Source of the DNA: JAYZDP01 sp036337765
Lineage (GTDB): Bacteria; Acidobacteriota; Thermoanaerobaculia; Multivoradales; Multivoraceae
Direction of reading: 5' to 3'
DNA: 37,166 nucleotides
Assembly: GCA_036337765.1 (NCBI GenBank)
Contig: JAYZDP010000133.1
Span: 1 to 37,166, forward strand
Made by a program: the position numbers and the translations under genes. Positions within the stretch are counted from its first letter, which is position 1. Each line of letters opens with the position of its first letter. Shown here piece after piece: positions 24,576 to 33,141 of this stretch. The notes beneath the pieces were generated by a model. The model was not told where the DNA came from. It did no database searches and worked only from the letters and a program-made list of their open reading frames with translations.

Positions 24576-25334
24576 GTGCCGTCGCGATCCGACTACTTCT
24601 TCGAGCTCTTTCGCGACCTGCCCAAGCAGGGCGCAGGAAGCGACCTCTCGACGGGCCGTGCGCTGGCCTTTCTGCGCGATCTTCCCGCAGAGCCACGGAT
24701 CCTCGACATCGGCTGCGGTTCGGGGCGCCAGACGCTGGCGCTGCTAGGCAGCACTGGCGGACGAGTGACCGCCGTGGACACCCACCAGGAGTCGCTGGAC
24801 CGCCTGGCAGCAGCGGCACAAGAGGCGCACGCGGGCGATCGGGTCGAGACCCGATGCGAGTCAATGGACGCGCTCGACTTCCCAGCCGGGTCGTTCGATC
24901 TGATCTGGTGCGAGGGCGCGATCTACAACGTCGGTTTTCAGACCGGGTTGGAGATGTGGCGACCGCTACTGCGCGACGGTGGCTCGGTCGGCATCAGCGA
25001 GCTGACCTGGCTCAACGACCGGCGTCCGCAGCCGGTGGTCGACTTTCTGGCCAACGCCTACCCTGGAATGGGCTCGCTGGCCGAGAACCGCAAGCGCTCG
25101 GTCGACGCCGGCTACCAGCCGCTCGGAGGCTTCGTGCTTCCCGACGAGGACTGGTGGGACGGCTACTACGACGTGCTCGAGGCCCGCATTGCCGAGCAGC
25201 GCCCCGACGCGATCGACGCCGAGCATCTCGAGGTGCTCGACGGCACGCAAACCGAGATTGACCTCTTCCGCACCCGCCAGGGCTCGTACGGGTACGCCTT
25301 CTACCTGCTGAGTCGACTGGTCCGCGCCCGGTAG
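24576..25334 (+). CDS. Class I SAM-dependent methyltransferase
   Basis: 252 residues from a GTG at 24576, chosen because relatives begin a few residues before DYFFELFRDLPKQGAGSD. Motif I is ILDIGCGSGRQTLAL, followed by the acidic end of strand 2 (VTAVDTHQESLDRL), ESMDALDFPAGSFDLIWCEG and WRPLLRDGGSVGISELTW. The later part (GYQPLGGFVLPDEDWWDGYY, then YGYAFYLLSRL) is typical of this small-molecule methyltransferase group. It is cytoplasmic and uses S-adenosylmethionine; the methyl acceptor is unknown. It stands alone on the plus strand between two minus-strand units, converging on the MltD-like gene four bases away. Confidence 0.88.
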   Translation: MPSRSDYFFELFRDLPKQGAGSDLSTGRALAFLRDLPAEPRILDIGCGSGRQTLALLGSTGGRVTAVDTHQESLDRLAAAAQEAHAGDRVETRCESMDALDFPAGSFDLIWCEGAIYNVGFQTGLEMWRPLLRDGGSVGISELTWLNDRRPQPVVDFLANAYPGMGSLAENRKRSVDAGYQPLGGFVLPDEDWWDGYYDVLEARIAEQRPDAIDAEHLEVLDGTQTEIDLFRTRQGSYGYAFYLLSRLVRAR

Positions 25335-25338
25335 CTGC

Positions 25339-27168
25339 CTAACGGGGGATCGACAAGGTCTGCCCGGGATAGATGGTCGAGCGACGGCTGAGGCCGTTGG
25401 CCGACATCAGCAGATTCAGACCGACCCCGTGGGTCTGCGCGATCTTGGCCAGGGTGTCGCCGCGGCGAACCGTGTAGTTGGCACCGGCGGTCGCGGGAGC
25501 CGAGGCGCGGCCGGTACGGATCGAGAGCTGCTGGCCGATCGACAGCTGGGTGCCACGCAGTCCGTTGTCGGTCTGCATGCGGTTCACGGTCGTGCCGTAT
25601 CGTTGCGCCAGCTTCCAGAGGGTGTCGCCGCGCCGCACCTTGTAGGTCAAGGTGCGCGGTGGGCCGTCGGCTTCGGGGGCGCGGGCGACACTCGACCGGC
25701 TGCGGGTCGCGGGCGCCAACCCTGGCACCTGCAGCTGCTGACCCGGCCAGATGCGGTCGGGGCTGCGCAGGTTGTTCATCGCCACGATCTCGCCAACGCG
25801 TGTGTTGTAGGCCGACGCGATCTGCGACAGGGTCTCGCCCGGACGAACGCGATGCACACCGCCAGGCCCCGCTCCTCCGGCCACCTCGGGGAGCTGGCCC
25901 AGCGCGGTCGTCAGATCGACGTCGGAGCCATGCGGAATGTGGAAGTCGTAGGGCACGCCGGGCGTGACCTTGCGGCGCAGCTCGGGATTGAGCTCGGCCA
26001 GGGTGCCCTCCGGCAGGTGCAGGGACGCGTCGAGGGCCGCGAGATCTACCGCGCGATCTATGCGCACCGTCTGCGAGCCGATGGGTGGAAACGGCTCCGG
26101 GAGGTCGAAACCGTACTTCTCGGGATCCTCGACGATCGCGAGTACAGCCAGAAGGCGCGGTATGTGGCGTCGTGTCTCGCGGGGCAGGCGCGAGTAGAGG
26201 TCCCAGAACTCGTCGAAGTAGCTCACCGGCTGTTGGCGGATCCGCCGCAGCACCAGGTGCTCGCCGCAGTTGTACGCGGCGACCGCGGTCATCCAGTCAC
26301 CGAACAGGCCGTGCAACTCCTGCAGGTAGGCGATGGCGGCGCGCGTCGACTTGACCGGATCCATGCGCTCGTCGACCCAGTAGGAACGCTCGAGGCCGAA
26401 GCGATAGCCGGTCGAGGAGATGAACTGCCACAGTCCGAGTGCACGCGCCCGAGAGTAGGCGCGCACCTTGTAGCCACTCTCAATGAAGGGAACCCAGCTG
26501 AGCTGCTCCGGCAGGCCCAGCTTGCGCAGCTCCTCAAGGATCATCGGCCGGTAGAGGCCGGCCCGCTGGTAGGACTCGTCGAAAAACCGCCGTTCGCGCG
26601 TGCGAAAGCTGTCGATCTCGCGCTGGACGTAGTCGTTGATGACGATCGGGATCGAGCTGTTGACCTCGCCGACGACGATCCGCCGCGAGGCATAGACCTC
26701 GACGATCTGCCGCGCGATCAGGCGGCGCAGCTCCTCTTTCTCCTGGGCCACGGTGCCGTCACCGTTGGCTGGGACCGAGGCCATCAGGTCGTAGGCTTGA
26801 TCCAGCGCCGCCATCGCGTCGTCATAGTTGCCCTCCTGCCAGAAGGCCTGCGCCGACTCGAAGGTGGCGAGCGATTCGGCAAGCGTCGCCTGCGCGTCGA
26901 CCGGCTCCTCGCTGAGCGCCTCGAGGGTCTCCGCGATGACATTCTCCGGATCGATGTCGGGGACCTCTTCGATCGCATCGAGGTCTTCGGCCTCGATCTC
27001 ACTGATCAGCTCGGGGGCAGCGACCTCCTCGGCCTCGGGCAGAGTCCGAGCGACAGGCTCGCCTTCCATCGGAGTTGTGCTGCGCGTCGCTGCGCCACCG
27101 AAGCTCCGGCATCCGGAGAAAAGCAGGAGCAGCGCCGCGCCGGCGGCGAAGGCGTAGCGAGCGCTCAT
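25339..27168 (-). CDS. mltD: MltD-like lytic transglycosylase with three LysM domains, lipoprotein
   Basis: 609 residues from the ATG at 27168. A lipoprotein signal ends in LLLLFSGC with the cysteine at residue 20. After an acidic, low-complexity region comes the SLT domain: VPFIESGYKVRAYSRARALG holds the catalytic glutamate near residue 230, followed by LWQFISSTGYRFGL and a VAAYNCGEHLVLRRI motif. Three LysM repeats close the protein (VRPGETLSQIASAYN, VRRGDTLWKLAQRYG, VRRGDTLAKIAQTHG), giving peptidoglycan binding. It should cleave murein glycan strands to 1,6-anhydro products from a membrane anchor, probably the outer membrane. It follows the giant kinase-like gene by 37 bases on the same strand. 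Confidence 0.92.
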   Translation of the reverse strand: MSARYAFAAGAALLLLFSGCRSFGGAATRSTTPMEGEPVARTLPEAEEVAAPELISEIEAEDLDAIEEVPDIDPENVIAETLEALSEEPVDAQATLAESLATFESAQAFWQEGNYDDAMAALDQAYDLMASVPANGDGTVAQEKEELRRLIARQIVEVYASRRIVVGEVNSSIPIVINDYVQREIDSFRTRERRFFDESYQRAGLYRPMILEELRKLGLPEQLSWVPFIESGYKVRAYSRARALGLWQFISSTGYRFGLERSYWVDERMDPVKSTRAAIAYLQELHGLFGDWMTAVAAYNCGEHLVLRRIRQQPVSYFDEFWDLYSRLPRETRRHIPRLLAVLAIVEDPEKYGFDLPEPFPPIGSQTVRIDRAVDLAALDASLHLPEGTLAELNPELRRKVTPGVPYDFHIPHGSDVDLTTALGQLPEVAGGAGPGGVHRVRPGETLSQIASAYNTRVGEIVAMNNLRSPDRIWPGQQLQVPGLAPATRSRSSVARAPEADGPPRTLTYKVRRGDTLWKLAQRYGTTVNRMQTDNGLRGTQLSIGQQLSIRTGRASAPATAGANYTVRRGDTLAKIAQTHGVGLNLLMSANGLSRRSTIYPGQTLSIPR

Positions 27169-27205
27169 GAACCGCACATTCTACGCAGATTCGGCGCCTG
27201 CGATG

Positions 27206-30200
27206 TCAGGGGTCAATGGCGAGGGTCTCGCCCTGCGTAGATCCGCCCTGAATCTCCACCTTCAGTTTCAACGCGTGGCGCACCAACGGCTGCATGCCCA
27301 GCTCGCGCCCGATCTCGAGCGCCGCATCGAGGTTGTGCCTCGCCTCGGCAAGTCGTGAGTCGCCGCGCCGGGAGAGGAGCTGGGCCAGCGCCAGTCGTGA
27401 CAACGCGGCGGATGGCCGGGCGCCGAAGCGGTCCGTGAAGTCGATAGCGCTGTCAAGGTGATCCTCAGCGGCATCGAAGCGTTCGAGAAGGATCGCCAGG
27501 GTTCCCAGCCGCAAGTCGACAGGCCCTACCCACTGGGCCTCGCCGACCACCGGCGAACCGCCCGCGTGCGGCACGAGATGGCGATAGAGCGCCGCGGCGT
27601 AGCGCGGCTCCCGAAGCTCACAAGTCGCGTCCGCGAGGCTGTGAAGGACCATGAAAAACACGGCGTCTCGCGGCACGTCGTCGAAGTCGGCCTTCCCCAG
27701 CTCGCCGAGGACCCGGCGCGCCTCGTTGGTCTGGCCACTGACCGCCCGCGCCCAGCACAGCCAACTTCGAAACAGCGGATGCCGCGAGAAACGGCGCGCA
27801 AGCTCCACGATCTCGTCAGGCGCGGCCTCCAGACCCTCCCGCTGCGACGACAAGGCCGTTCGCTGCCCGAGGACGATCGGCTCGAGATTGCGCCCCAGGG
27901 ATCCTCCAGCCTCCTCCGTATAGCCGCGAATCCACTCTTTGGCATCGTCGAAGCGTCCCTCGATCAGAGCCAACATCGCCTCGTGTGCCGACGTGCGAAA
28001 ACGTGCCAACGGCGTACGCACCGTGTCGGCGAGCCGACGCTCCTCCGCGACTACCTCCCGAGCCGCCTCGGCATTGCCGTTCCAGATCTCCGCCCGCAGT
28101 ACGTACTCCAACCCCGTCAGTTCAGTCGACGCATCCGCCTTGCTACGGCCCAGCTCGACCAGGCGTTGACCCTGCTCTGCCATGCGCGTCTCGTCGCCCG
28201 GACGGATGCCGTCCCGGAAGGCGAGAAACGCCTGGGCCTGCACCCCCGGATCTCCACTCTTTTCGGCTAGCTCCCAAGACTCCTCCATCAGGGCATCGAT
28301 CCGTTCTGTGTCGCCAGAGAAGAAGAGCTCCGTGGCGAGCCGGGCGAGAAGGACCGCTCGGGTCGAGAGGTCCTCGTTTCCCAGACGCTCGACCGAGGTC
28401 TCGAGAAACTCCACCAGACGCTCGTCGACGCGACCCATCTCGACCACGACATACCCCGAAGCGTAGGCGAGTGCTGCCCTCGCCATGAGAGACGCCGAGT
28501 CGAGCTCTCGAGCCATCTCGAAGCCGCGCGTGGCAGTGGCCCGGGTACGCTCCACCTCCCGCCCCAACCCCTGGGCCTCAGCCAGCGCGACCACCAGCTC
28601 GTTGTGGCGCCGGGGATCGCGCTCCTCCATCATCTCGAGCACCTGAACCGTTCTCTCCAGGTGCAGAGCGACCTCTTCCCACGCCTTGCACCCCCGCGCC
28701 CAGTCCGCGGCTCGCTCGGAAGCCTGAACCGATCGTTCCGGGTCACCGGCTTGGGCGGACTGGAAGAGGTGGTTTGCGATCTCCGCGGTATACGGACCCA
28801 GCTCGGCGCCATGAAGCTGCGACAGCACCTTGCCAGCCTCGCGATGCAGCGCCTCGCGGCGCGGTGTGGGCAGCTCCTCGTACAGCGTCTCGCGAACCAG
28901 CGCGTGCGAGAAGCGGTAGGAGCCGACGCCGTCGTCCATCTCCTGTAGCACCCGGGCGCCGCACGCCTCGTCGGCCGCCTCCAGAACCGTCGTCTGATCG
29001 AAATCGCCAACCCGCAGCAGAACCGCGAGATCGAAGCTTCGACCCAACACCGCTCCGACCGTCAGAGCTTGGTTGCAGGTCTCCGACAGTTGGTTCAGCC
29101 GCCGCCCGATCACCTCACGTACGCCCTGAGGAATCTCGAAGCTCCAGGCGCCCCGGGCGTCTGCTGACCCGTCGAGTCGCCCCTCCGAGGTGAGAAGCCG
29201 AACGACCTCGTGCACGAAGAACGGGTTGCCTTCGGTCTCCCTGTAGACCGCCTCGACCAGAGACGGCGGCGGGCGCAGGTTCGCGGTGCGGCTGACGAAG
29301 CGCTCGACGTCCGCCGCGTCGAGACCCCGAAGCGTCACGCGGTGCAGAGATTCCAGGCGCGACATCTCGCCGAGCGTCTCGGCCAGCGGATGCTGACGCC
29401 GCAGCTCGACGTCTCGGTAGGTGCCCACCAAGAGAAGGCGAGCGCGGCCGATCTCTCGAGCCACGAACTGCAGGAGCAAGAGCGACGGCTCGTCGGCCCA
29501 GTGAAGGTCGTCGAGGACCAACACGAGCGGCGCTCGCTCCGACGCGAGGCGCAGAAAGCTGGTCAGCGAATCGAACAGACGGAACCGGGACTGCTCGGGA
29601 TCGAGCTGGGGTGGTGCCTGCACACCCGGTAGTGCCTCGCGAAGATCCGGAACCAGCTCGGCGATATCGCCGGCGCTGTGCCCGAAGTCCGCCATCAGCT
29701 CGTGCGGCTCGTGGTCGGCGACGTAGTCGCGCACGATCTGGACCCACGGCCAGAAGGGCGGCGCACCGTCGCCCTCGTGGCAACGGCCCCAGATCACGCG
29801 CGCGCTGCGCATCCGGCCGTAGGTCGTGAGCTCTTCACAGGTGCGGGTCTTGCCGATACCGGACTCGCCGGCCACCATCAGCACCCGTACCTCTCCCGAC
29901 AGGCTCTCGTCGAGGCCGGCGCGGAGCTGTTCGAGTTCGCCTTCGCGGCCGACGAACACGCCGCTCGCGAGACGATCGAGCGGATTGGTGCCCGACTCAC
30001 CGACCGGCTGGCGCGAGGACACCGAGTCGAAGGCCGTCAGCCGGCCGGCGACGACGGCGACGCTGGCAGGCCGTGACTCGGGATCCTTGGCCAGCAGATC
30101 GAGGATCAACGCCTCCAGCGGCTTTGGCATCCCGGGGCTGTGCCAGCTCGGCGCCACAGGGGGGGTGTTGATGTGCTGCGAGATGACGCCAACGGGGTCG

Positions 30201-31021
30201 TCACCAGCGAAAGGCGGTTGCCCGGTGACCATCTCGTAGAGAGTCGCACCCAGCGCGTACAGGTCGGAGCGGGCATCGGGAGTACGGCCGAGGGCCTGCT
30301 CGGGCGGCATATAGGCCACCGTACCCACCATCACTCCGTCGGACGTCAGCCGGGTCCGGTCCGCGGCCAGCGCCAGGTCGAAGTCCCCGAGCTTGGCCGT
30401 GCCGTCGTCGGTGAGCCACACGTTGGCGGGCTTCAAGTCACGGTGAACCACGCCGCGTTCGTGAGCATGCTCGAGAGCACCGCAGATCTGGGTCGCGATC
30501 GCGACGCTGTCCTCGAAGGTCAGCCGCCCATCAGGCGAAGTGCCGATACGGGTGTCGAGATCGCCGCCGCTCATGTACTGCGACACGATGTAGACCCCTG
30601 CGTCCTCCTGCAGTACGTCGTGGATCGTGACGACATTGGGGTGGTCTCCGAGCCGGACCATCGCCTGCGCCTCTCGCTGAAGACGCAGTCGACCCGCCTC
30701 ATCGAGCCCCTCGCCGCGGATCGCCGCGACCGCTACTTCGCGATCGAGCCGTGTGTCGCGCGCGAGGTAAACGCGCTTGCTCGCACCCTCGCCCAGGAGG
30801 CGATCCAGGACATACCTGCCGTCGGCAAGCGCGTCAGGAATGGATCTTGGCAACTCTCGGCTAGGCGGTACACGCGAGAAGCCATCCACTGGCGAACCGG
30901 TTGCGGCCATCGTCTCGCTGACGATGTCGGGCGTCGGGCCTGTCCCCTCGAGCGCCGTGCCACAGCCGTTGCACAAGGCGGCTCCGCCGGGGTTGGCGCG
31001 ATCACAAGTCGGACAATTCAC
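27206..31021 (-). CDS. Giant zinc-ribbon, Ser/Thr-kinase-like, AAA-ATPase, TPR regulator
   Basis: 1271 residues from a GTG at 31021 that opens directly with a zinc ribbon (C3xxC6 and C17xxC20). A Ser/Thr kinase-type domain covers about 70-330: LLGEGASKRVYLARD, HRDLKPANVWL (Asp195) and GTVAYMPPEQALG. The expected VAIK lysine reads Arg102 (EVAVAAIRGEG), and DFG reads D213-F-D215, so catalysis may be weak or lost. A STAND/AAA ATPase follows, with Walker A GESGIGKT at 385-392 and Walker B LVLVLDDLHWAD near 500-510. The remaining ~500 residues are TPR-like helices. The order matches PknK-like sensor-regulators, but no DNA-binding domain is seen. Its first 20 bases overlap the end of the YfhO-like remnant. 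Confidence 0.9.
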   Translation of the reverse strand: MNCPTCDRANPGGAALCNGCGTALEGTGPTPDIVSETMAATGSPVDGFSRVPPSRELPRSIPDALADGRYVLDRLLGEGASKRVYLARDTRLDREVAVAAIRGEGLDEAGRLRLQREAQAMVRLGDHPNVVTIHDVLQEDAGVYIVSQYMSGGDLDTRIGTSPDGRLTFEDSVAIATQICGALEHAHERGVVHRDLKPANVWLTDDGTAKLGDFDLALAADRTRLTSDGVMVGTVAYMPPEQALGRTPDARSDLYALGATLYEMVTGQPPFAGDDPVGVISQHINTPPVAPSWHSPGMPKPLEALILDLLAKDPESRPASVAVVAGRLTAFDSVSSRQPVGESGTNPLDRLASGVFVGREGELEQLRAGLDESLSGEVRVLMVAGESGIGKTRTCEELTTYGRMRSARVIWGRCHEGDGAPPFWPWVQIVRDYVADHEPHELMADFGHSAGDIAELVPDLREALPGVQAPPQLDPEQSRFRLFDSLTSFLRLASERAPLVLVLDDLHWADEPSLLLLQFVAREIGRARLLLVGTYRDVELRRQHPLAETLGEMSRLESLHRVTLRGLDAADVERFVSRTANLRPPPSLVEAVYRETEGNPFFVHEVVRLLTSEGRLDGSADARGAWSFEIPQGVREVIGRRLNQLSETCNQALTVGAVLGRSFDLAVLLRVGDFDQTTVLEAADEACGARVLQEMDDGVGSYRFSHALVRETLYEELPTPRREALHREAGKVLSQLHGAELGPYTAEIANHLFQSAQAGDPERSVQASERAADWARGCKAWEEVALHLERTVQVLEMMEERDPRRHNELVVALAEAQGLGREVERTRATATRGFEMARELDSASLMARAALAYASGYVVVEMGRVDERLVEFLETSVERLGNEDLSTRAVLLARLATELFFSGDTERIDALMEESWELAEKSGDPGVQAQAFLAFRDGIRPGDETRMAEQGQRLVELGRSKADASTELTGLEYVLRAEIWNGNAEAAREVVAEERRLADTVRTPLARFRTSAHEAMLALIEGRFDDAKEWIRGYTEEAGGSLGRNLEPIVLGQRTALSSQREGLEAAPDEIVELARRFSRHPLFRSWLCWARAVSGQTNEARRVLGELGKADFDDVPRDAVFFMVLHSLADATCELREPRYAAALYRHLVPHAGGSPVVGEAQWVGPVDLRLGTLAILLERFDAAEDHLDSAIDFTDRFGARPSAALSRLALAQLLSRRGDSRLAEARHNLDAALEIGRELGMQPLVRHALKLKVEIQGGSTQGETLAIDP

Positions 31022-31797
31022 GGGGTCGCATTCTAGGTTGTCGCCGGCGCCGCGACACCGCCAAAGCCAGACAGCCGGCCAGAGCGAGGATCGCAAAGAC
31101 CGTCGCGATCCGATCGACCGTGGGGTCGACGTCGATCACCACCTCGTGCGCGCCGGCAAGCACCGTCACTCCGAGAAGGACCAGATTGAGCTGGCGGATC
31201 TCGAGATCTTCGGAGCCGTCCGCCGTGCGCGCTCTCCAGATCGGGTTGTATGACCGCCGCACCGCCAGGGTCCCGCCCTCCGATGACACCTGCACTATCA
31301 GCCGGTCGGGGGCCGCAGAGACGAACTCCACCCGACCGCGGCCCTGAGTCGGCGGCACGCCGATGACAACGGGGTAGGCAAGGGGATCGTCGCCGTGCGT
31401 GACCTCATTGAAGGCTTCCATCATCTGGGCGGCAGATCGGACAGTGGCCGGCCACCAGACGTCGGGCACAAGCGGATAGCCGAGCCCGAAGAAAGGGCCG
31501 GTCTCGAAGTCGAGGTCGGCGTGCGCGACGCGACGAAACAGCCGCTGGCTCGTGTCCTCGGAGTAGTAGACCGGCCGCGCTTCTCCGAAGACGGGCTCTC
31601 ACGTCGATGAAACGACACTGGCAGCTGGCCCAAGCAGCGCGCGCCACGCGGCGGGTTGTCGAAACGGCTTCGAGTCGACGGTATGCACCAGCGAGCCCAA
31701 TCGCGCCAACGCCACGATCTGCAGTACCGCCAAGGCGACCATGAGACCGCGCCGATGGGCCAACGCGGCCGCCTGCCATGTGATCTGATATGCGTCC
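31002..31797 (-). pseudogene. C-terminal remnant of a YfhO-like membrane protein with a nonsense codon
   Basis: Reading the minus strand from about 31797, one frame gives a membrane helix (LMVALAVLQIVALARLGSLV), then HTVDSKPFRQPAAWRALLG, then a TGA at about 31601, then EPVFGEARPVYYSEDTSQRL, then ALDFETGPFFGLGYPLVPDV-like sequence and the YfhO-type C-terminal beta domain (LAVRRSYNPIWRARTADGSE; LNLVLLGVTVLAGAHEVVID) and last helix. The N-terminal multi-helix part is missing, because the divergent plus-strand gene begins at 31823. The TGA has no redox-motif context and reads like a CGA-to-TGA change in a dead gene. From 31469 an ATG could still give a 155-residue product. Confidence 0.55.
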
Positions 31798-31822
31798 CTA
31801 CGACTGAAGGAAAGAGGAAACC

Positions 31823-32665
31823 ATGAAGTTCGGAATCATGTTCGCCAACACTGGCCCCTTCACCTCAGCCGCAGGAGCGGCAGGCCTTGGGCAAGCCGCA
31901 GAAGCCGCCGGATTCGAGTCGCTATGGACAGTCGAGCACGTGGTCGTCCCCAAGGGGTACGAATCCGCATACCCCTACGACGAGAGCGGCAAGATGCCGG
32001 GTGGCCGCGAAGATTTCGACATCCCGGATCCTCTGATCTGGCTGTCGTACGTCGCGGCGACCACCAAGTCGATCAAGTTGGCGACCGGCATCCTGATCCT
32101 CCCGCAGCGCAACCCGGCAGTTCTGGCAAAGGAAGTGGCGACGCTCGACGCGCTCTCGGGTGGCCGCGTGGTCTTGGGGATCGGCGTCGGCTGGCTCGAA
32201 GAAGAGTTCGACGCTCTCGGCGTGCCGTTCAGCAAGCGCGGCGCCCGTACCGACGACTACGTGGCCGCGTTGCGAGCTCTCTGGACCCAGGAATGCGCGA
32301 GCCACGACGGCGAGTTCGCATCTTTCGACGAGGTCTACTCGCGGCCCAGACCCGCGCAGAGCAACGTGCCGATCGTGGTCGGCGGCCACAGTCCGCAGGC
32401 GGCACGGCGCGCCGGCCGGCTCGGGGACGGGTTCTTCCCGGGAAGCAGCGATGCCGAGAGCCTGAAACAGCTCATCGACACTGCGCATCACGCCGCCGAA
32501 GACGCCGGCCGAGATCCTGATGCGCTCGAGATCACGGCCTTCGGCGGGCCACCCGAGCACCTACAGAAGATGCGCGAGCTCGGCGTGGCGCGCATCCTCG
32601 TGCCGCCCATGGCGCCCGAGGAGCTCGCGGCCTTCGGCGAGAACGTGATCGCGAACTTCTCCTGA
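31823..32665 (+). CDS. LLM-class flavin/F420-dependent oxidoreductase
   Basis: 280 residues; the ATG follows AGGAAAGAGGAAACC. Motifs of the F420-type luciferase-like family are clear: MKFGIMFANTGPFTSAAGA, EAAGFESLWTVEHVVVPKGY, KSIKLATGILILPQRNPAVL, DALSGGRVVLGIGVGWLEEE, FDALGVPFSKRGARTDDYVA, YSRPRPAQSNVPIVVGGHSP and GDGFFPGSS. This looks like the group that uses F420 more often than FMN, but cofactor use is inference. It is a cytoplasmic TIM barrel. It is the first gene of a plus-strand unit with glyoxalase I (18-base gap) and the propeller-amidohydrolase gene. The substrate is unknown and different from that of the paralogue at 8800-9885, which is only distantly similar. Confidence 0.9.
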   Translation: MKFGIMFANTGPFTSAAGAAGLGQAAEAAGFESLWTVEHVVVPKGYESAYPYDESGKMPGGREDFDIPDPLIWLSYVAATTKSIKLATGILILPQRNPAVLAKEVATLDALSGGRVVLGIGVGWLEEEFDALGVPFSKRGARTDDYVAALRALWTQECASHDGEFASFDEVYSRPRPAQSNVPIVVGGHSPQAARRAGRLGDGFFPGSSDAESLKQLIDTAHHAAEDAGRDPDALEITAFGGPPEHLQKMRELGVARILVPPMAPEELAAFGENVIANFS

Positions 32666-32683
32666 ACCCGAAAAGGCACCGAC

Positions 32684-33124
32684 ATGCAGTACCTACACAC
32701 GATGGTCCGTGTCACCAACGTCGACGCGTCGCTCGACTTCTACTGCAACCACCTCGGCATGGTCGAGGTCCGTCGCTACGAGAACGGGGCGGGCCGTTTC
32801 ACGCTCATCTTTCTCGCCGCGCCGCAAGACACCGACCTGGCGACCGAGCGCAACGCCCCGCTCTTGGAGCTGACCTACAACTGGGACCCTGAGGACTACG
32901 ACAGCGGGCGAAACTTCGGCCACCTGGCGTTTCAGGTCGACGACATCTACGACGCCTGCCAGCGCCTGCAAGACAGTGGGGTCACGATCAACCGACCGCC
33001 GCGCGACGGCCGCATGGCCTTCGTGCGCTCGCCCGACAACATCTCGGTAGAGCTGCTACAGGCCGGCGACGCCCGGGAGCCAAGCGAGCCCTGGGCGTCG
33101 ATGCCGAACGACGGCGAGTGGTAG
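32684..33124 (+). CDS. gloA: Lactoylglutathione lyase (glyoxalase I), VOC family
   Basis: 146 residues, close to the usual 130-150 of GloA. The start YLHTMVRVTNVDASLDFYCN, the segment LLELTYNWDP, the segment NFGHLAFQVDDIYDACQRL, and SPDNISVELLQ match glyoxalase I. The four metal ligands expected for the family are present: His5, Glu62, His80 and Glu123. The enzyme isomerises the hemithioacetal of methylglyoxal and a thiol (usually glutathione) to the S-lactoyl thioester. A short extra tail of about 20 residues (REPSEPWASMPNDGEW) is non-conserved. It sits 18 bases after the luciferase-like gene. If this lineage lacks glutathione, another thiol may be the partner. Confidence 0.9.
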   Translation: MQYLHTMVRVTNVDASLDFYCNHLGMVEVRRYENGAGRFTLIFLAAPQDTDLATERNAPLLELTYNWDPEDYDSGRNFGHLAFQVDDIYDACQRLQDSGVTINRPPRDGRMAFVRSPDNISVELLQAGDAREPSEPWASMPNDGEW

Positions 33125-33141
33125 TCGGTCGCAATCCGACA

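Noticed and set aside
23033..25261. 742-codon open frame on the plus strand across the ProA-like and methyltransferase genes
   Set aside because: It is antisense to a well-supported enzyme, arginine- and histidine-rich, and shows no domain; typical antisense openness at high GC.
25429..27240. 603-codon open frame antisense to the MltD-like gene
   Set aside because: No recognisable fold; the opposite strand encodes catalytic and LysM motifs in register.
31599..31603. TGA in the YfhO-like remnant as a third selenocysteine
   Set aside because: No cysteine-type or redox context and the gene is truncated; simple nonsense mutation is more likely.
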